From contig JAHDVF020000164.1 of NCBI GenBank assembly GCA_022606425.2, forward strand, positions 248,001-312,000: a stretch of 64,000 nt of DNA, given 5' to 3'. Below, piece after piece: positions 40,526 through 50,474 of this stretch; position 1 is the stretch's first letter; every line of letters starts with the position of its first letter. This DNA is from Lepidostoma basale (Eukaryota > Arthropoda > Insecta > Trichoptera > Lepidostomatidae). The notes beneath the pieces were generated by a model, which was given only the letters and a program-made list of their open reading frames with translations, had not been told where the DNA came from and searched no databases. Position numbers and translations under genes: made by a program.

Positions 40526-40574
40526 GAAAGCATAACATGTCATTACCTTAATAAAACTTCTAGAAACTTTATTC

Positions 40575-41095
40575 TTATTATTAATCAAATATAACTAATG
40601 ACATTAATCGAAAGTTTATTTTAACATTATGTACACCAGATTACGTTTATTCGGCATATTTTCAAAAGACAAAATATTCGTTATTTAATTAAAGTACCCA
40701 ATCTTGATTAAAAAAACAAAATAATTATCCACTAAAATTTTGCTATTGAAGAATAATTTGAACACAGAATTTTATTAAATTTGATCACTCCCATAAATCA
40801 AGAGGGTGACGCCCCCTGGATTGGACACGGATCAGTTTTGCAAACAATGAGATGGCGATGGTAGTTGCGGAACAATAGCGACATCTGTGGCTGCCAAATT
40901 GAATCTGTTAAGGCCCACGCCAGATTACGGCTATCTGCGATGTCGGCATAATGCAGATGGATGGATGGAAATCCCGCTCCAATCTAGTACGCAGTGCAAT
41001 TAAATTGCCAGGGAAATTCTGCCTTACTGGGATAAAGTCTAAGACATTAGTTAACTACCACAAACATAGGTACACAATACATTTTTTTGTTCGTG
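40575..41095. other. Unassigned sequence
   Basis: It has a GC-richer stretch at 40800-40990 (ggtgacgccccctggattgg, aaggcccacgccagattacg). No recognised family or convincing frame. Confidence 0.35.
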
Positions 41096-41104
41096 AGTCA
41101 CCTT

Positions 41105-41508
41105 CAAGTCCTCACCGGTATCAAATCAAATCAAATCAGTTTAATAACTCAAAAGACATTACAAACAGGAAAAAGTTTAAGGCATCTATTGAGTACAGAT
41201 AAAATATTATAAAAATACAACAAAGTACCAGGAACGCATTAGAGATGGTTTGACATTAGGAAGACAAGATACTTTCTAAAGTCAAGAGTATTTGTCTCCT
41301 GAACGTACCTTCACTAATATGAAAGACGTAGATCTCCGAGGAGACCGCGTTCAGCAGACTAATTGCTCTTCCCACCTGTGTCACCAGAGGCAGATTGGTT
41401 CTGGTGGCCGGTAGGTAAAACAATATGTGCTGTCTCTGTCGGAGAAATATATCAGGGACAAAAAGACCAACATCCTCTAGCACGGCCGAGTTCTCGAAAT
41501 ATCCCCTG
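41105..41508 (-). mobile_element. CR1/Jockey-type LINE 3' end with pentanucleotide tail
   Basis: The minus strand reads GYFENSAVLEDVGLFVPDIF, LRQRQHILFYLPATRTNLPL, VTQVGRAISLLNAVSSEIYV, FHISEGTFRRQILLTLE. It is homologous to 1441-1900 and better preserved. The 3' tail is (ATTTG)n-like at 41120-41140. The right side abuts an RTE-C relic (tggaagtgaagcttggagct). Confidence 0.7.
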
Positions 41509-41509
41509 C

Positions 41510-42000
41510 ATGGAAGTGAAGCTTGGAGCTGACCAAATAAGGATGAAAGTAAAATAAATGTCATAAAAATGATTCATAAGAATAAAAACGTCAGTTTTCT
41601 AAAAATTTTATTATATTTTATGGGAATGACATGTTTCGCCTTTCTAAGGCATTATCAAATGTGTGATAGTCATACAAATGAGTTCACTGAGAAGAATGTG
41701 CAGAAAAATGATGTTTGATAGAATACAGAGCTACAAAATAATGAAGTGATATAAAGTAGAGTTGCATCCTATATAAAATTAAAAAAAGGATCGCTTAGAT
41801 GGTTTCAACATATGGGAACAAATGAATGAGAGAAGAATTGTTAAAATGTTGTATACAAGCAGTGTGAGATGAAAAATAAGCCTTGGATCAAAAAAGCATG
41901 GATTGACTTATTTAATCAAATACTAAAAGGCAGCCACATTTGAAGTCGGAAAAATTGACGAGCTCTCTGCTTACCCTTGGAAAGTTAGATTGTAAGTTAA
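41510..42000 (+). mobile_element. RTE-C LINE relic with an H4 insertion
   Basis: The RTE-C sequence (gaagtgaagcttggagctga) is interrupted at about 41575-41665 by an H4 unit (tcagttttctaaaaatttta...gcctttctaaggcattatca), then resumes (agaatgtgcagaaaaatgat, aaaggatcgcttagatggtt, agcatggattgacttattta). It ends near ctctgcttacccttgg. All frames are broken. Confidence 0.65.
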
Positions 42001-42004
42001 CAAT

Positions 42005-42460
42005 ATTTAGGTTCTATTGACCAATCGAACGCCTTTCGATAATAGGGAAATTTACCCCATTCGCTTTAGATCCAACTATTCAAGAGTTAATGGGTATGGT
42101 TATATTGCCGCTTCTTGTAACTTTAATTCGCACTTAACACTAAACTAATATTCTCCGTATGTGAATGTATGAGAGTTTATGGTGACTAATTTAAGGGTTA
42201 AATTTAATTAAATTTTATTGAATGACTTACGCAATTCAATATTAAACAGAAATCATTGTTAAAGCTCATATTTAGAAAGCAGTTTTTTTACATAAAGTAT
42301 ATTACACAGAATATTGAATTTAAAATAGAACATCAGTTTATTTTGTTAAAATGTGTTCTGACATAAGAACGAATAATGGAAAGCTAACTAACTTAGGTTA
42401 GTTAGTTAGTCATACAGGCATTGGGATAGCTTACAGATTTTAATATGATTATTTATTGTA
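42005..42460. other. Unassigned sequence with LINE-tail-like repeats
   Basis: At 42381-42412 gctaactaacttaggttagt and tagttagtcat resemble two opposed (GTTA)n tails without element bodies. The rest is AT-rich and unassigned. Confidence 0.4.
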
Positions 42461-42467
42461 TTTTATT

Positions 42468-43112
42468 TTTTGTGTATTTAGGTAGCATGTTCACAGCGGA
42501 TGGCCGAACGGACAGTGATATTGAAAGAAGGGTTGATGCGGGTAACAAAGTGAATGGAGCTTTAAAAGTAGTTATTGGAAACAAGAATTTATCAATGAAA
42601 GCGAAAATGGCCGTTCACAATGGAGTTCTGGTTCCAACCCTTATGTATGGAAGCGAAGCATGGAACTAGCAGAAGAAAGATGAGAGCAGATTAAATGCGG
42701 TAGAGATGAGGTCCCTAAGACGTATGTGCGGTAGAACGATGTACGACAGAATCTCAAATGCTGATATTAGGAAGGAGTGTAGAGCGAAAGAAGGTATTAT
42801 GAACAAAATTATGAAAGGTTCGCTTCGTTGGTTCGGACATATGGAGCGCATGGGTGAAGAAAGAATGGTTAAAAAAGTATACGTTAACAATGTAAATGGA
42901 GTAAGGAGTCGAGGTAGACCGAGGAAAACATGGCATGACCAAATTAATCAAATATTAAAAGTTGGTCATGTCAGAAGCCGGAAGAATCGACGTGCGTGTA
43001 TGACTCGATGTATGAATGTAGAGGAAGCTAGAGAGGTGTGCCAGGATAGAGTAGTGTGGCGGTCCATTCTCTCTGCCTACCCCTACGGGGAAACGGCGTG
43101 ATGGTTTTGTTT
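42468..43112 (+). mobile_element. RTE-A LINE, 5'-truncated copy
   Basis: It begins at FVYLGSMFTADGRTDSDIER and continues RVDAGNKVNGALKVVIGNKN to MYGSEAWN, where TAG at 42667-42669 replaces tryptophan. It then continues in frame from RSLRRMCGRTMYDRISNADI through the GRPRKTWHDQINQILKVGH block to SAYPYGETA-stop at 43101. The tail is ttttgtttgtttgttgttgt. It is highly similar to 53635-54262. Confidence 0.88.
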
Positions 43113-43159
43113 GTTTGTTGTTGTTATTGTATTTTTAGTTCGAACGTATAATATGTTAA

Positions 43160-43315
43160 ATAATAATTTATAAGAACGAAAACGGCAGTTTAGCTTTGCT
43201 AATGTAATCACAGCTGATATTGGCATTCGACATTTGATTATGACTTAGCAAGGATGTTATACCCATAAAAAATGAAAACTTCTGGAAAACAGCCGTTTTT
43301 ATTTAAATTAATTAT
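43160..43315. repeat. H4 inverted pair relic
   Basis: aagaacgaaaacggcagttt and aaaacttctggaaaacagcc...gttttt are inverted arms; the middle holds cgacatttgattatgactta. Core boxes are lost. Confidence 0.45.
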
Positions 43316-43319
43316 ATAA

Positions 43320-43870
43320 TACCGAGTTTTTCATCATCGTTCAAGAAACAAGCATTTAAAGGGGATCAGGTGTTAAAAGTTTTTCAAACTAATTTATCAG
43401 ATGATATATTAAAACTATTACCTCTGTAATTGAGCTGAATTCGTAAATGTTTGGGTTCTCAATACTAAATGTGTACAATTTCGATTAAACTCCATAATTT
43501 TCAAGCAATTAGTTTCTGGATTACGAGTCACGCTAACACTAGGCACCAATTCTAATTATTATTTGATTACATATAATTAATTCGAATAGTACCTACTAAT
43601 ACAGGATTCAACAATTTACTAGGGTTTCAGTGAATCTATCTATGAACATATTTAATAGTTCGATACGTAAGTACCAAGATCAGGCATTGGAACATTTCAT
43701 TATGCACATATTCATCATCAACCAGTAGGCCTCCACAGGCTGCTTCTATATCTTTCATATTCTCTATTTACAGATGTGTTTCGAATGGTTGAAAAAAAAA
43801 GCTATATAAATCGGGGGAAAAAAAACCTAATTAAGAGATGAATTCAAGAAACTATTAGTTTATCTAATTT
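43320..43870. other. Unassigned AT-rich sequence
   Basis: No feature was recognised. Confidence 0.35.
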
Positions 43871-43875
43871 TATGA

Positions 43876-44345
43876 TTTCTTCTTCTTCTTCAAGTGCCCT
43901 GTCGGGTCCCCCCAATGTTGGCGATCACCTCGGCAAACCTGTCCCTATCCTGCGCCGCTCGGAACAGCTCCTCCACACTTCGGATGCCGGTCCACTCCCT
44001 CACGTTTCGCAGCCAGGACATTTGTCTCATTCCGGGCCCTCGGCGTCCCTCAATTTTCCCTTCTAATATCAGTTGGAGAAGGTGGTACTTTTCCCCTCGT
44101 AGTATATGACCCAGATGTGTAATCTTGCGAACCTTGATAGTTGATAACAGTTCCCTGTCAACTCTAGCTCGCCTCAGGACTTCGGTATTGGTAACCATGT
44201 CTGTCCAGGGAACTCTGAGCATTCGGCAATGGAGCCACATTTCAAATGCTTCCAGTCTGTTAATTGAGTTAACTTTCAAGGTCCACGTTTCACATCCGTA
44301 CAATACAACAGACCACACATAGCATTTGATCATTCTCTGGCGGAG
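43876..44345 (-). mobile_element. LINE 'G' C-terminal fragment, best preserved copy
   Basis: The minus strand reads RMIKCYVWSVVLYGCETWTL, KVNSINRLEAFEMWLHCRML, RVPWTDMVTNTEVLRRARVD, RELLSTIKVRKITHLGHILR, GEKYHLLQLILEGKIEGRRG, RNVREWTGIRSVEELFRAAQ and DRDRFAEVIANIGGTRQGT-stop, followed by a GAAGAAGAAGAAAT tail. CETWTL and the LGHxLR block are typical of LINE C-termini. Confidence 0.87.
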
Positions 44346-44518
44346 TGATGATTTAACGGGAGTGAAAAAATCTGATTGGTTTTTAATAAGATCGAATTTT
44401 TGTTGCAGTCTCCATCTTCAGGGTAATTTACCCTGAAGATGGAGACTGCAACGATCTCCGAAACGTCGGTCGAGAAGGAGATATCACACGGTGTTGATAT
44501 CACCCAAAAACACACCAA
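44346..44518. repeat. H6 foldback with ribozyme motif
   Basis: gttgcagtctccatcttcag and ctgaagatggagactgcaac are a perfect palindrome (44403-44452) at the centre. The plus unit continues with gatctccgaaacgtcggtcg and gatatcacacggtgttgata. It lies between LINE G and an RTE-A tail. Confidence 0.68.
44433..44471 (+). ncRNA. Hammerhead ribozyme-like motif (H6)
   Basis: CUGAAGA (44433-44439), a longer helix II GGAGA/UCUCC with a 9-nt loop (cugcaacga), GAAAC (44460-44464), mini helix III AC-GUCG-GU and a GUC triplet ending at 44471. Core bases are all present. Helix I is weak in this copy, so activity is uncertain. Confidence 0.58.
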
Positions 44519-44660
44519 ACATGTTAGAAGTCGAATAAATTGTTTTGCAAATGTGGTGGATGCTAGAGAAGTGTGTCAGGATAGAGTAATGTGGTGGTCC
44601 ATTATCTTTGCCTACCCTACCGGGGAAAATACGTGATAGTTTTGTTATTGTTGTTGCAAA
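44519..44660 (+). mobile_element. RTE-A 3' fragment
   Basis: It reads HVRSRINCFANVVDAREVCQ, DRVMWWSIIFAYPTGENT-stop and ends in gttttgttattgttgttgc, the (GTT)n tail type of RTE-A. An internal deletion joins the SRR and MNVEE blocks. Confidence 0.8.
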
Positions 44661-44664
44661 AGAT

Positions 44665-45635
44665 ATACTTAATTTGGTTCAGTGTAATCCGTGACAAGTC
44701 TGCAAGTTGCTAAGCAAAGACGCAATTCACGGAATCAAGCATGTTTAGGTGTGCAACAATGTTATCATATTTGGTGTTACTGTTATGGTTTAGATCGTAG
44801 CAAGAGATAAAAAAAAGATTTTATTAATTCATCGTGTAATGAAGTGAACTTACGGCTTAATGGATATTTTTAATCTCATCGATTTCCATTATAAATGTAT
44901 ACTTCACCATTATTGAGAGTTTAAAAATTCTCATTATATTTAAAAGCTTTTCCTAGAATTTGTGCCCACATTGCTTCAATGTCAAGCTTCCACGAAATTA
45001 AGGCGCAAAAGAATAATGAAGTGGCTTGAACCAATTGAAAATTTGATCTTTAAAACATATTTTTTCAGTTCTAAAATTTCCTATATAACAATTCAATTGT
45101 GCAAATACTTGATGATAATATTATTTTACATTTCAATGCTAAGCACTCGAATAATACACGAGAGCTTACAAAAAACACATTAATTATGTTTGGATATTAT
45201 CCAAAAAACGTTTTATTGGATTTCGGAAGTTAAGTGATTAAAAAGGCGAGGGCTAATTGCAGGGTTTTAATTAGTCCCACTGAACCATTTGTTCTTAATT
45301 CAAATTTCGAAAATATTCCTCGGAATTTCAGACAGAGGAATTTAAATTCTTTAAGAAGCAAAAAATCGCCGGCCACCTGAAAGAATTTTAAATGGGAATC
45401 GGGTTGTTTTCTTCTTCAAAGGAAATTAATTAGTTTTTGTTGGGAAATTTCGAATTAACAGCATTACTCTTCTATTTTTGTAATTTTGTTTTGAGAACAT
45501 TAAAAAATAACGGTTGTTACACTCTTTATTTTAATTTATACCCATTTGAGAATTGTTATTTAAGAACTGAAACTTCTGATGGAGTACCATCATTAATTAT
45601 ATTTTATAAATGTTTATATATAGTTCATCAAGTCA
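44665..45635. other. Unassigned sequence
   Basis: Open frames of 73 and 71 codons (44962 and 45437, plus) have no recognisable domain. No repeat in common with the rest of the window was seen. Confidence 0.35.
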
Positions 45636-45639
45636 TCAA

Positions 45640-45905
45640 CAAACTAAGGTGACTGAGGTGGCTCTGAGGATGGGCGATGGCCATATCTGTCGGAGAACCG
45701 AGGGCCGATGGGGGAGACGGATTCTGGAGTGGAGACCGCGTACAGGATTCCGCAGAATTGGACGTCCCCCTGCCCGCTAAACCGACGATCTGAAGAGGAT
45801 TGCTGGACATGGATGGATGGGAGCGGCAATGTAAAGGGGGCTGTGGCGTGCTTTGGGAGAGGCCTACATTCAGCAGTGGATGAGAGACGGCTGATAATGA
45901 TGATG
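45640..45905 (+). mobile_element. LINE 'E' 3' region
   Basis: aaggtgactgaggtggctct, ggagaccgcgtacaggattc, cagaattggacgtccccctg, aggattgctggacatggatg and aggcctacattcagcagtgg match the reverse complement of 33080-33310. It ends with a (GAT)n-like tgataatgatgatg tail. Confidence 0.68.
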
Positions 45906-45989
45906 TCAGTAAGCTGTGGCCAAAAAATACAAATTTTTAGTTAAAAAATTAAACAAAATCTTTCTATAAATTTGTTGATATTAAATATG

Positions 45990-46315
45990 ATGTTTTTTTT
46001 ATTATTCCAGCAGCCCTTTATTTCAAATACCGTGAGAGCCGTAGACTAACATGGATTGGGAACGTATGCCGAGCCGAAGAGTCCAGAGCAATCAAGATAC
46101 TATACAAATCAAGACTAGCCGGAGTAAGATCTTTTTGTTAATTTTTATAATATTACCTTAGTTAGATTTATTTTGATCTTAGTTTAGCTAATTCTCATTT
46201 CATAAGTCTATAATGTTAACTGTGGGGAGTTAGACATGAGGAGTGGATATGCAAGGCTTAGGACAGAGGCCGAAGTCCACCAGAACTACAGGGGAATAAT
46301 GAAGAAAAAGATAAA
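45990..46315 (+). mobile_element. LINE C-terminal relic
   Basis: RLTWIGNVCRAEESRAIKIL, YKSRLAGVR is readable at about 46040-46130, then a 90-bp AT-rich break, then GYARLRTEAEVHQNYRGIMK-like out-of-frame sequence (gcttaggacagaggccgaag). The WxGHVxRxxxxRxxKxLY pattern is that of a LINE C-terminus. Confidence 0.5.
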
Positions 46316-46319
46316 GACG

Positions 46320-46560
46320 ATCTTTGTGGCTGAGTGTTTTTTTTTACTTGATTGTTTTTATTGATCCAATGCCTTGATTTTTAATTTTTCAAGGTGGTGT
46401 GGACATGTTTAATAGTGTTTATGTGTGCAAGTTTAACTAAGTGTTTGTTAGTGTACCTGGTATGTGATTCCATGGACTAACTAATGAGTATTTGCCTTAC
46501 AACTGAGGGAACCATGGAAATTCTCAGTCGGGACGCAACGTACCTGTAAAGAAAGACATG
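46320..46560. other. Unassigned sequence
   Basis: Probably the 3' flank of the minus-strand LINE fragment that follows; no feature was recognised. Confidence 0.35.
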
Positions 46561-46569
46561 TTAATGGTG

Positions 46570-46832
46570 TACAATTATCTATTATTTATTGGCCTCTCAC
46601 GACTATCTACCACCGTGGTTGCGAATTCGACGAATGTGTTAAGTATATCTTTGTTGCGGAGGATGGGTGGGAGATCTGTGATGTGGATGTCTCTTCTCTC
46701 ACACTCCTTCTCCGGTTTCCATCTTTCACGCGTGTGCATTGGGCAATGTGTAATGATGTGTTCTTTTGTTTTGTCTGTTTGTGAATCACAAAGACAGTGA
46801 GTTGAGTCTTTAATTTTGAATTTGTATAGATA
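46570..46832 (-). mobile_element. LINE ORF2 C-terminus with a C-x-C...H...C motif
   Basis: The minus strand reads LYKFKIKDSTHCLCDSQTDK, TKEHIITHCPMHTRERWKPE, KECERRDIHITDLPPILRNK, DILNTFVEFATTVVDSRERP. The CxCDSxxxxxKEHIIxxCP motif is the zinc-knuckle-like end found in several R1/Jockey-group and related LINEs. The upstream RT is absent; the fragment runs into the SINE at 46838. Confidence 0.75.
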
Positions 46833-46837
46833 CGATA

Positions 46838-47063
46838 GTGTGACAGAGTGGTAAGATCTCTGACTGTCATACCGAATGCCCCCAGTTCGATTCCCGGCGA
46901 TTGCAAATCTGATTGTCACGCTGTCATAGGTCTGGTGTAGAATTCACGTGACAATAAAATAGCGATAGATTAGCTACCTATTACATATCATGAGAATCAA
47001 TATTATAACTTAAAACAAATTGTATAAAGTAATTGGGCTCAAATCACCTGTTGTATAAAAAAA
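46838..47063 (+). mobile_element. tRNA-derived SINE with alternative tail
   Basis: Head with A-box-like tgacagagtggtaagatctc and B-box-like agttcgattcccggcgattg, the SINE body (ggtgtagaattcacgtgaca, gatagattagctacctatta), and the variant 3' end aagtaattgggctcaaatca then cctgttgtataaaaaa. It follows the LINE fragment directly. Confidence 0.8.
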
Positions 47064-47069
47064 CGTGTA

Positions 47070-48265
47070 ATCCAATATGACATAAAAATATGAAATTCAA
47101 AATTTTTAATATTGGGATAACACATCAAACCAGGAGCACAAAAGCTAAATCTATATAAGAGAAGACGAGGAACGAAACATAGTTATATTTCAAATAATAT
47201 AAACACGTCATCGTAAAATATTACACGAGATTTATATAAAATTATTAAGTTCGTATGTACTCGTATACAATGATATAGAAGCTTATTATAAGCACTCGTA
47301 AAAATGTTCACACCCTGTTCTGTATTTTGCACTTTCATGTCTTGATCCAGACAAGCGACACTATATGGGGTTATAATTAGGCGTTTTATTCAAAACTCAC
47401 CATTCGCCATTGCGGCATTACGTAATTCACAAAAAATACATTTGTTTTACGCGGGTCGACATTCAAAGAATTCCTAGCATTCGGAGACACGCGAGTTATA
47501 AGCAAGACTACTCTACCGCAGCTTTGCAAAGCGTTTTGTGTAAGTTCGGGCTGTTTATGTCGGCAATTTATCATAAGGGATGCCGTAAGCTTCGGGGCGG
47601 CACCAACAGATGTCGCCTGTGTAGGAGTGACAATTAATCCCCAGAAGCGGTCGAAAGTTTTAGGTAAAAATTACATTTCCGCACCCAGGACCGTTGCGAA
47701 TTTATTTCAACTCCGATTTTCGCAATTAAACGTAATGTTTAATACTTGATAATGATTTGGAAAAGTTTTAACGTGTAACTCGCAAAATTAATTTGCAGAC
47801 TGAGAGTTGGGTGTGACGTGAAAAAAATACATCCGTGTTTTACGATCGAGCAAAACGCGTCGGTAACTTAATATATGTACAGGGTCATCGAAAAATAATG
47901 CCAACATTTAAAATAATTATAGCACCTAAACCCTTTATGTCAAACGTTTATATCTATCATTGAACGATAGCTGGTGAACGTAAAGGCCGTGCCACACTGT
48001 TTGGTGGAAAACTGGAAACTGGTGGAGTCCACGGTTGGTTGGAGTCCACGGTTGGTGTGGCGTCCACATACTGTTGTAAATTTGTTGTAATTTGATGCCA
48101 ATTTTATTTTTATGCCTTCCGCAATCAACCGGATACATTATCTCAACGCCCAATTTATGTTTGTGAAGATTTGTGATGTGGATACACTGGATGCCTTGTT
48201 ATTATTTTTAATTGTGCACATGTGCCGGTTATGCATAACCCAGAAACATTGAAACACATTGGTTG
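47070..48265. other. Unassigned sequence with a small tandem repeat
   Basis: Small frames at 47386-47637 lack recognisable domains. At 48021-48057 tggagtccacggttggt is repeated twice with the related tggtggagtccac, inside a region (47985-48075) of short GTGG/CCAC words. Class unknown. Confidence 0.4.
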
Positions 48266-48269
48266 GTGA

Positions 48270-48516
48270 ACTGTTATTCCCAGATTTCAAGACACTACGT
48301 TTTTCATCAATTCACATAAAGCCCAACATAACCGATAAATCCATTTCTTCAGACTTATCAGGGGATCCTTTGAGAATTCCGTCATCTTGGAGGCTATCGT
48401 CATTTTGGAGGAACAATCTTCCAGCAGACCTTAAGTGCATTGATAATCAATCAGAGTTTAGATTGAGACTCAAAACGCACCTTTTCAAATTATCATTTCC
48501 TGACAGGAAGGGCTGA
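48270..48516 (+). mobile_element. CR1/L2-type LINE C-terminus
   Basis: It reads SGDPLRIPSSWRLSSFWRNN, LPADLKCIDNQSEFRLRLKT, HLFKLSFPDRKG-stop. The LPxxL(K/R)...S...FRxxLKTHLF ending is characteristic of CR1/L2/Daphne-like LINE ORF2. The 3' junction at 48540 runs into an RTE-C copy. Confidence 0.72.
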
Positions 48517-48540
48517 TCGACTACGTCAGGTGCAGTTTGA

Positions 48541-49052
48541 GTCGCCACAATGCTCTGTCCTGGCATACCTCTCGGGATTCCTCTACATTCATACATCGTA
48601 CCATGCACGCAGGTCGATTATTCCGACTTCGAATGTGGCCGCCTTTTAGTCATTGATTAATTTGGTCATGACATGTTTTCCTCGGTCGTCCTCGGCTTCT
48701 TTTTCCACTCACGCTGCTTGTGTACAACTTTTTAACCATTCTACTCTCATCCATTCGTCCATATGTCCAAACCATCTCAAGGATTCTTTTTAATTTTATC
48801 CATGATGCCGTCATCTGCCTTACATTTTTCTCTTATTTCATCGTTCGGTATTCTATCATACAACGTTTTCTCGCACATTCTTCTTAGTGATCTCATTTCT
48901 ACGGCGTTTATCCTGATTTCATCCTCCTTTTGCCAGCTCCAAGCTTCGCTTCCATACATGCGGGTTGGCACTAGAACTCCATTGTGTACTGCCATTTTTG
49001 CTTCTGTGGATATATTTCTATTTGCAGTAATGATTTTGAGTGCGCCAAACTG
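48541..49052 (-). mobile_element. RTE-C LINE, truncated at both ends
   Basis: The minus strand reads KNPxRWFGHMD-like sequence (broken) and, intact, MAVHNGVLVPTRMYGSEAWS, WQKEDEIRINAVEMRSLRRM, CEKTLYDRIPNDEIREKCKA, DDGIMDKIKKNP. The 3' terminal SAYP part and tail are missing; the 5' side abuts a mariner-type fragment. Confidence 0.83.
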
Positions 49053-49268
49053 TACCTGCTTATAAAGCTATCATTCGATGGTTTAACCAGTTTAAGGAAA
49101 CAGGGACTGTGGAGAAAAAATCTAGGCCAGGCCGACCACCAACATCAGATAAGAATATCGAACGTATCCGCCAATCTTGTCTCAGGAGCCCCAAAAAATC
49201 TATTGCTCGACAATGTGACGAGCTACAAATTCCAAAACAACAATTCAAAATGCACTGCACAAACGGCT
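49052..49268 (+). mobile_element. DUF4817/mariner-type transposase N-terminal fragment
   Basis: It reads TVPAYKAIIRWFNQFKETGT, VEKKSRPGRPPTSDKNIERI, RQSCLRSPKKSIARQCDELQ, IPKQQF. This matches the helix-turn-helix and GRP AT-hook-like linker of the DUF4817 family linked to Tc1/mariner-like elements. The catalytic DDE part is absent. It is bounded by RTE-C on the left and T on the right. Confidence 0.78.
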
Positions 49269-49292
49269 AAGTTAGGTACAAATGGTTAGTTA

Positions 49293-49898
49293 ACTAACTA
49301 ACTAACTAACTAACCATCACGCCGTCTCCCCGAAAGGGTAGGCAGAAAGAATGGACTGTCACATTTTAACCGATGTGGCACTCCATCCTTCTCTTTTCGC
49401 TCAGCGGGAGACGCGGTGTGATGGGTTGCGAACCTCATCGCCACCAATAGGCATCTCCCACACACACTTCGATCGTAAAACACAAAATAAATCTAAAACA
49501 AATCATATAAAATACAATGATATAAAATAACAAAATAAAAATATATTAACACATAATGTTCATTTTAGATGGTGCACTTGTTGACATGGACGATCCGGAC
49601 TTTTGTGATTATTAGATTTATGTTACTCGCATCCACCGTTTTTTTAAAATTAGCTGCAATTAGGTACTTAAAGCAATCAGACACCAGAAAGAACTTTAAA
49701 ATAATATTGAAGAAATTATTCAAATTGTCATTGGAACAAATGAAAATGTTATTTTTACACCTGTCAAAATTCTTTATATAAACGAAAAAAAAAAAAAACG
49801 AAAAAAACTTGTTTAATTTTAACGTCAAAACCGCACAAACGTATTACGTGTCACAATTAACTATTATAAAGTGCGGCAACAATCAAATTGACCAAAAC
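49293..49898 (-). mobile_element. T element, full-length reference copy
   Basis: This 606-bp copy is bounded by AATGGTTAGTTA at 49281-49292 and 49899-49910, a 12-bp target duplication. On its own strand it starts gttttggtcaatttgattgt, has an AT-rich 5' body (ttgacaggtgtaaaaataac, acaatttgaataatttcttc), a GC-richer segment (ggtggcgatgaggttcgcaa, cacaccgcgtctcccgctga) and ends with about 65 bp nearly identical to the RTE-B 3' end plus a (GTTA)n tail. It has no open frame of note and no tRNA-like head was recognised. Confidence 0.85.
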
Positions 49899-49914
49899 AA
49901 TGGTTAGTTAGTAA

Positions 49915-50355
49915 GTGTAATATAAAGTTTATCTAAAAAATATTGTAATAATTTGAAATAAGGGCTTTTTATGAAAGATTATTCCCCATTCCAAATCCGA
50001 ATACGCTGCTCTTCCCGTTAGAAGCGTTTAGTATTTTTTTATGTGTTTTACTGGTAAAGTCCATAAAATTTGAGGCAATTCTCTTACTCTCCACAACAAA
50101 GCACATTAACTCGCCCATAAAACAGTTTTGAGGGTTTTATTACACAATTTTCTAGTGGCCTTAATACCGTATTGATTTTTCATACAAAACAATTTTCTCT
50201 CTCATTTATAAACATTACCAGGGGTTGAATAAATACACACGCCTATTGATCTGTTTTTTCTTTCGTTTTGGATTACAATAAAAACCACCCGGTCATATCT
50301 AGGATCGACCTACCGAACCATAGAATTAGAAGCATGCGTATGCCAAAAAACATTT
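49915..50355. other. Unassigned sequence
   Basis: No feature was recognised. Confidence 0.35.
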
Positions 50356-50360
50356 TCATC

Positions 50361-50470
50361 CACGACCTTCGTGGCCGAGTTACAAGTGCTACGACTGTCA
50401 CACCGAAGTCCCGGATTCGATTCCCAGCGATGGCAGTGTGATTATCACAGTGCCTTTGGTTTGAATGGAG
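50361..50470 (+). mobile_element. tRNA-derived SINE, head only
   Basis: cacgaccttcgtggccgagt (A box) and ggattcgattcccagcgatg (B box), then gtgtgattatcacagtgcct. It is cut off after ggtttgaatgg, so the body and tail are missing. Confidence 0.75.
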
Positions 50471-50474
50471 TAAG

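Noticed and set aside
46140..46225. Spliceosomal intron inside the 46040-46315 LINE relic (gtaaga...)
   Set aside because: The GTAAGA is suggestive, but the element is a degenerate retroelement and the 3' side has no clear acceptor or frame continuity; insertion or decay is simpler.
48021..48057. Minisatellite
   Set aside because: Only two copies of a 17-bp unit; noted in the feature list but too short to call a satellite.
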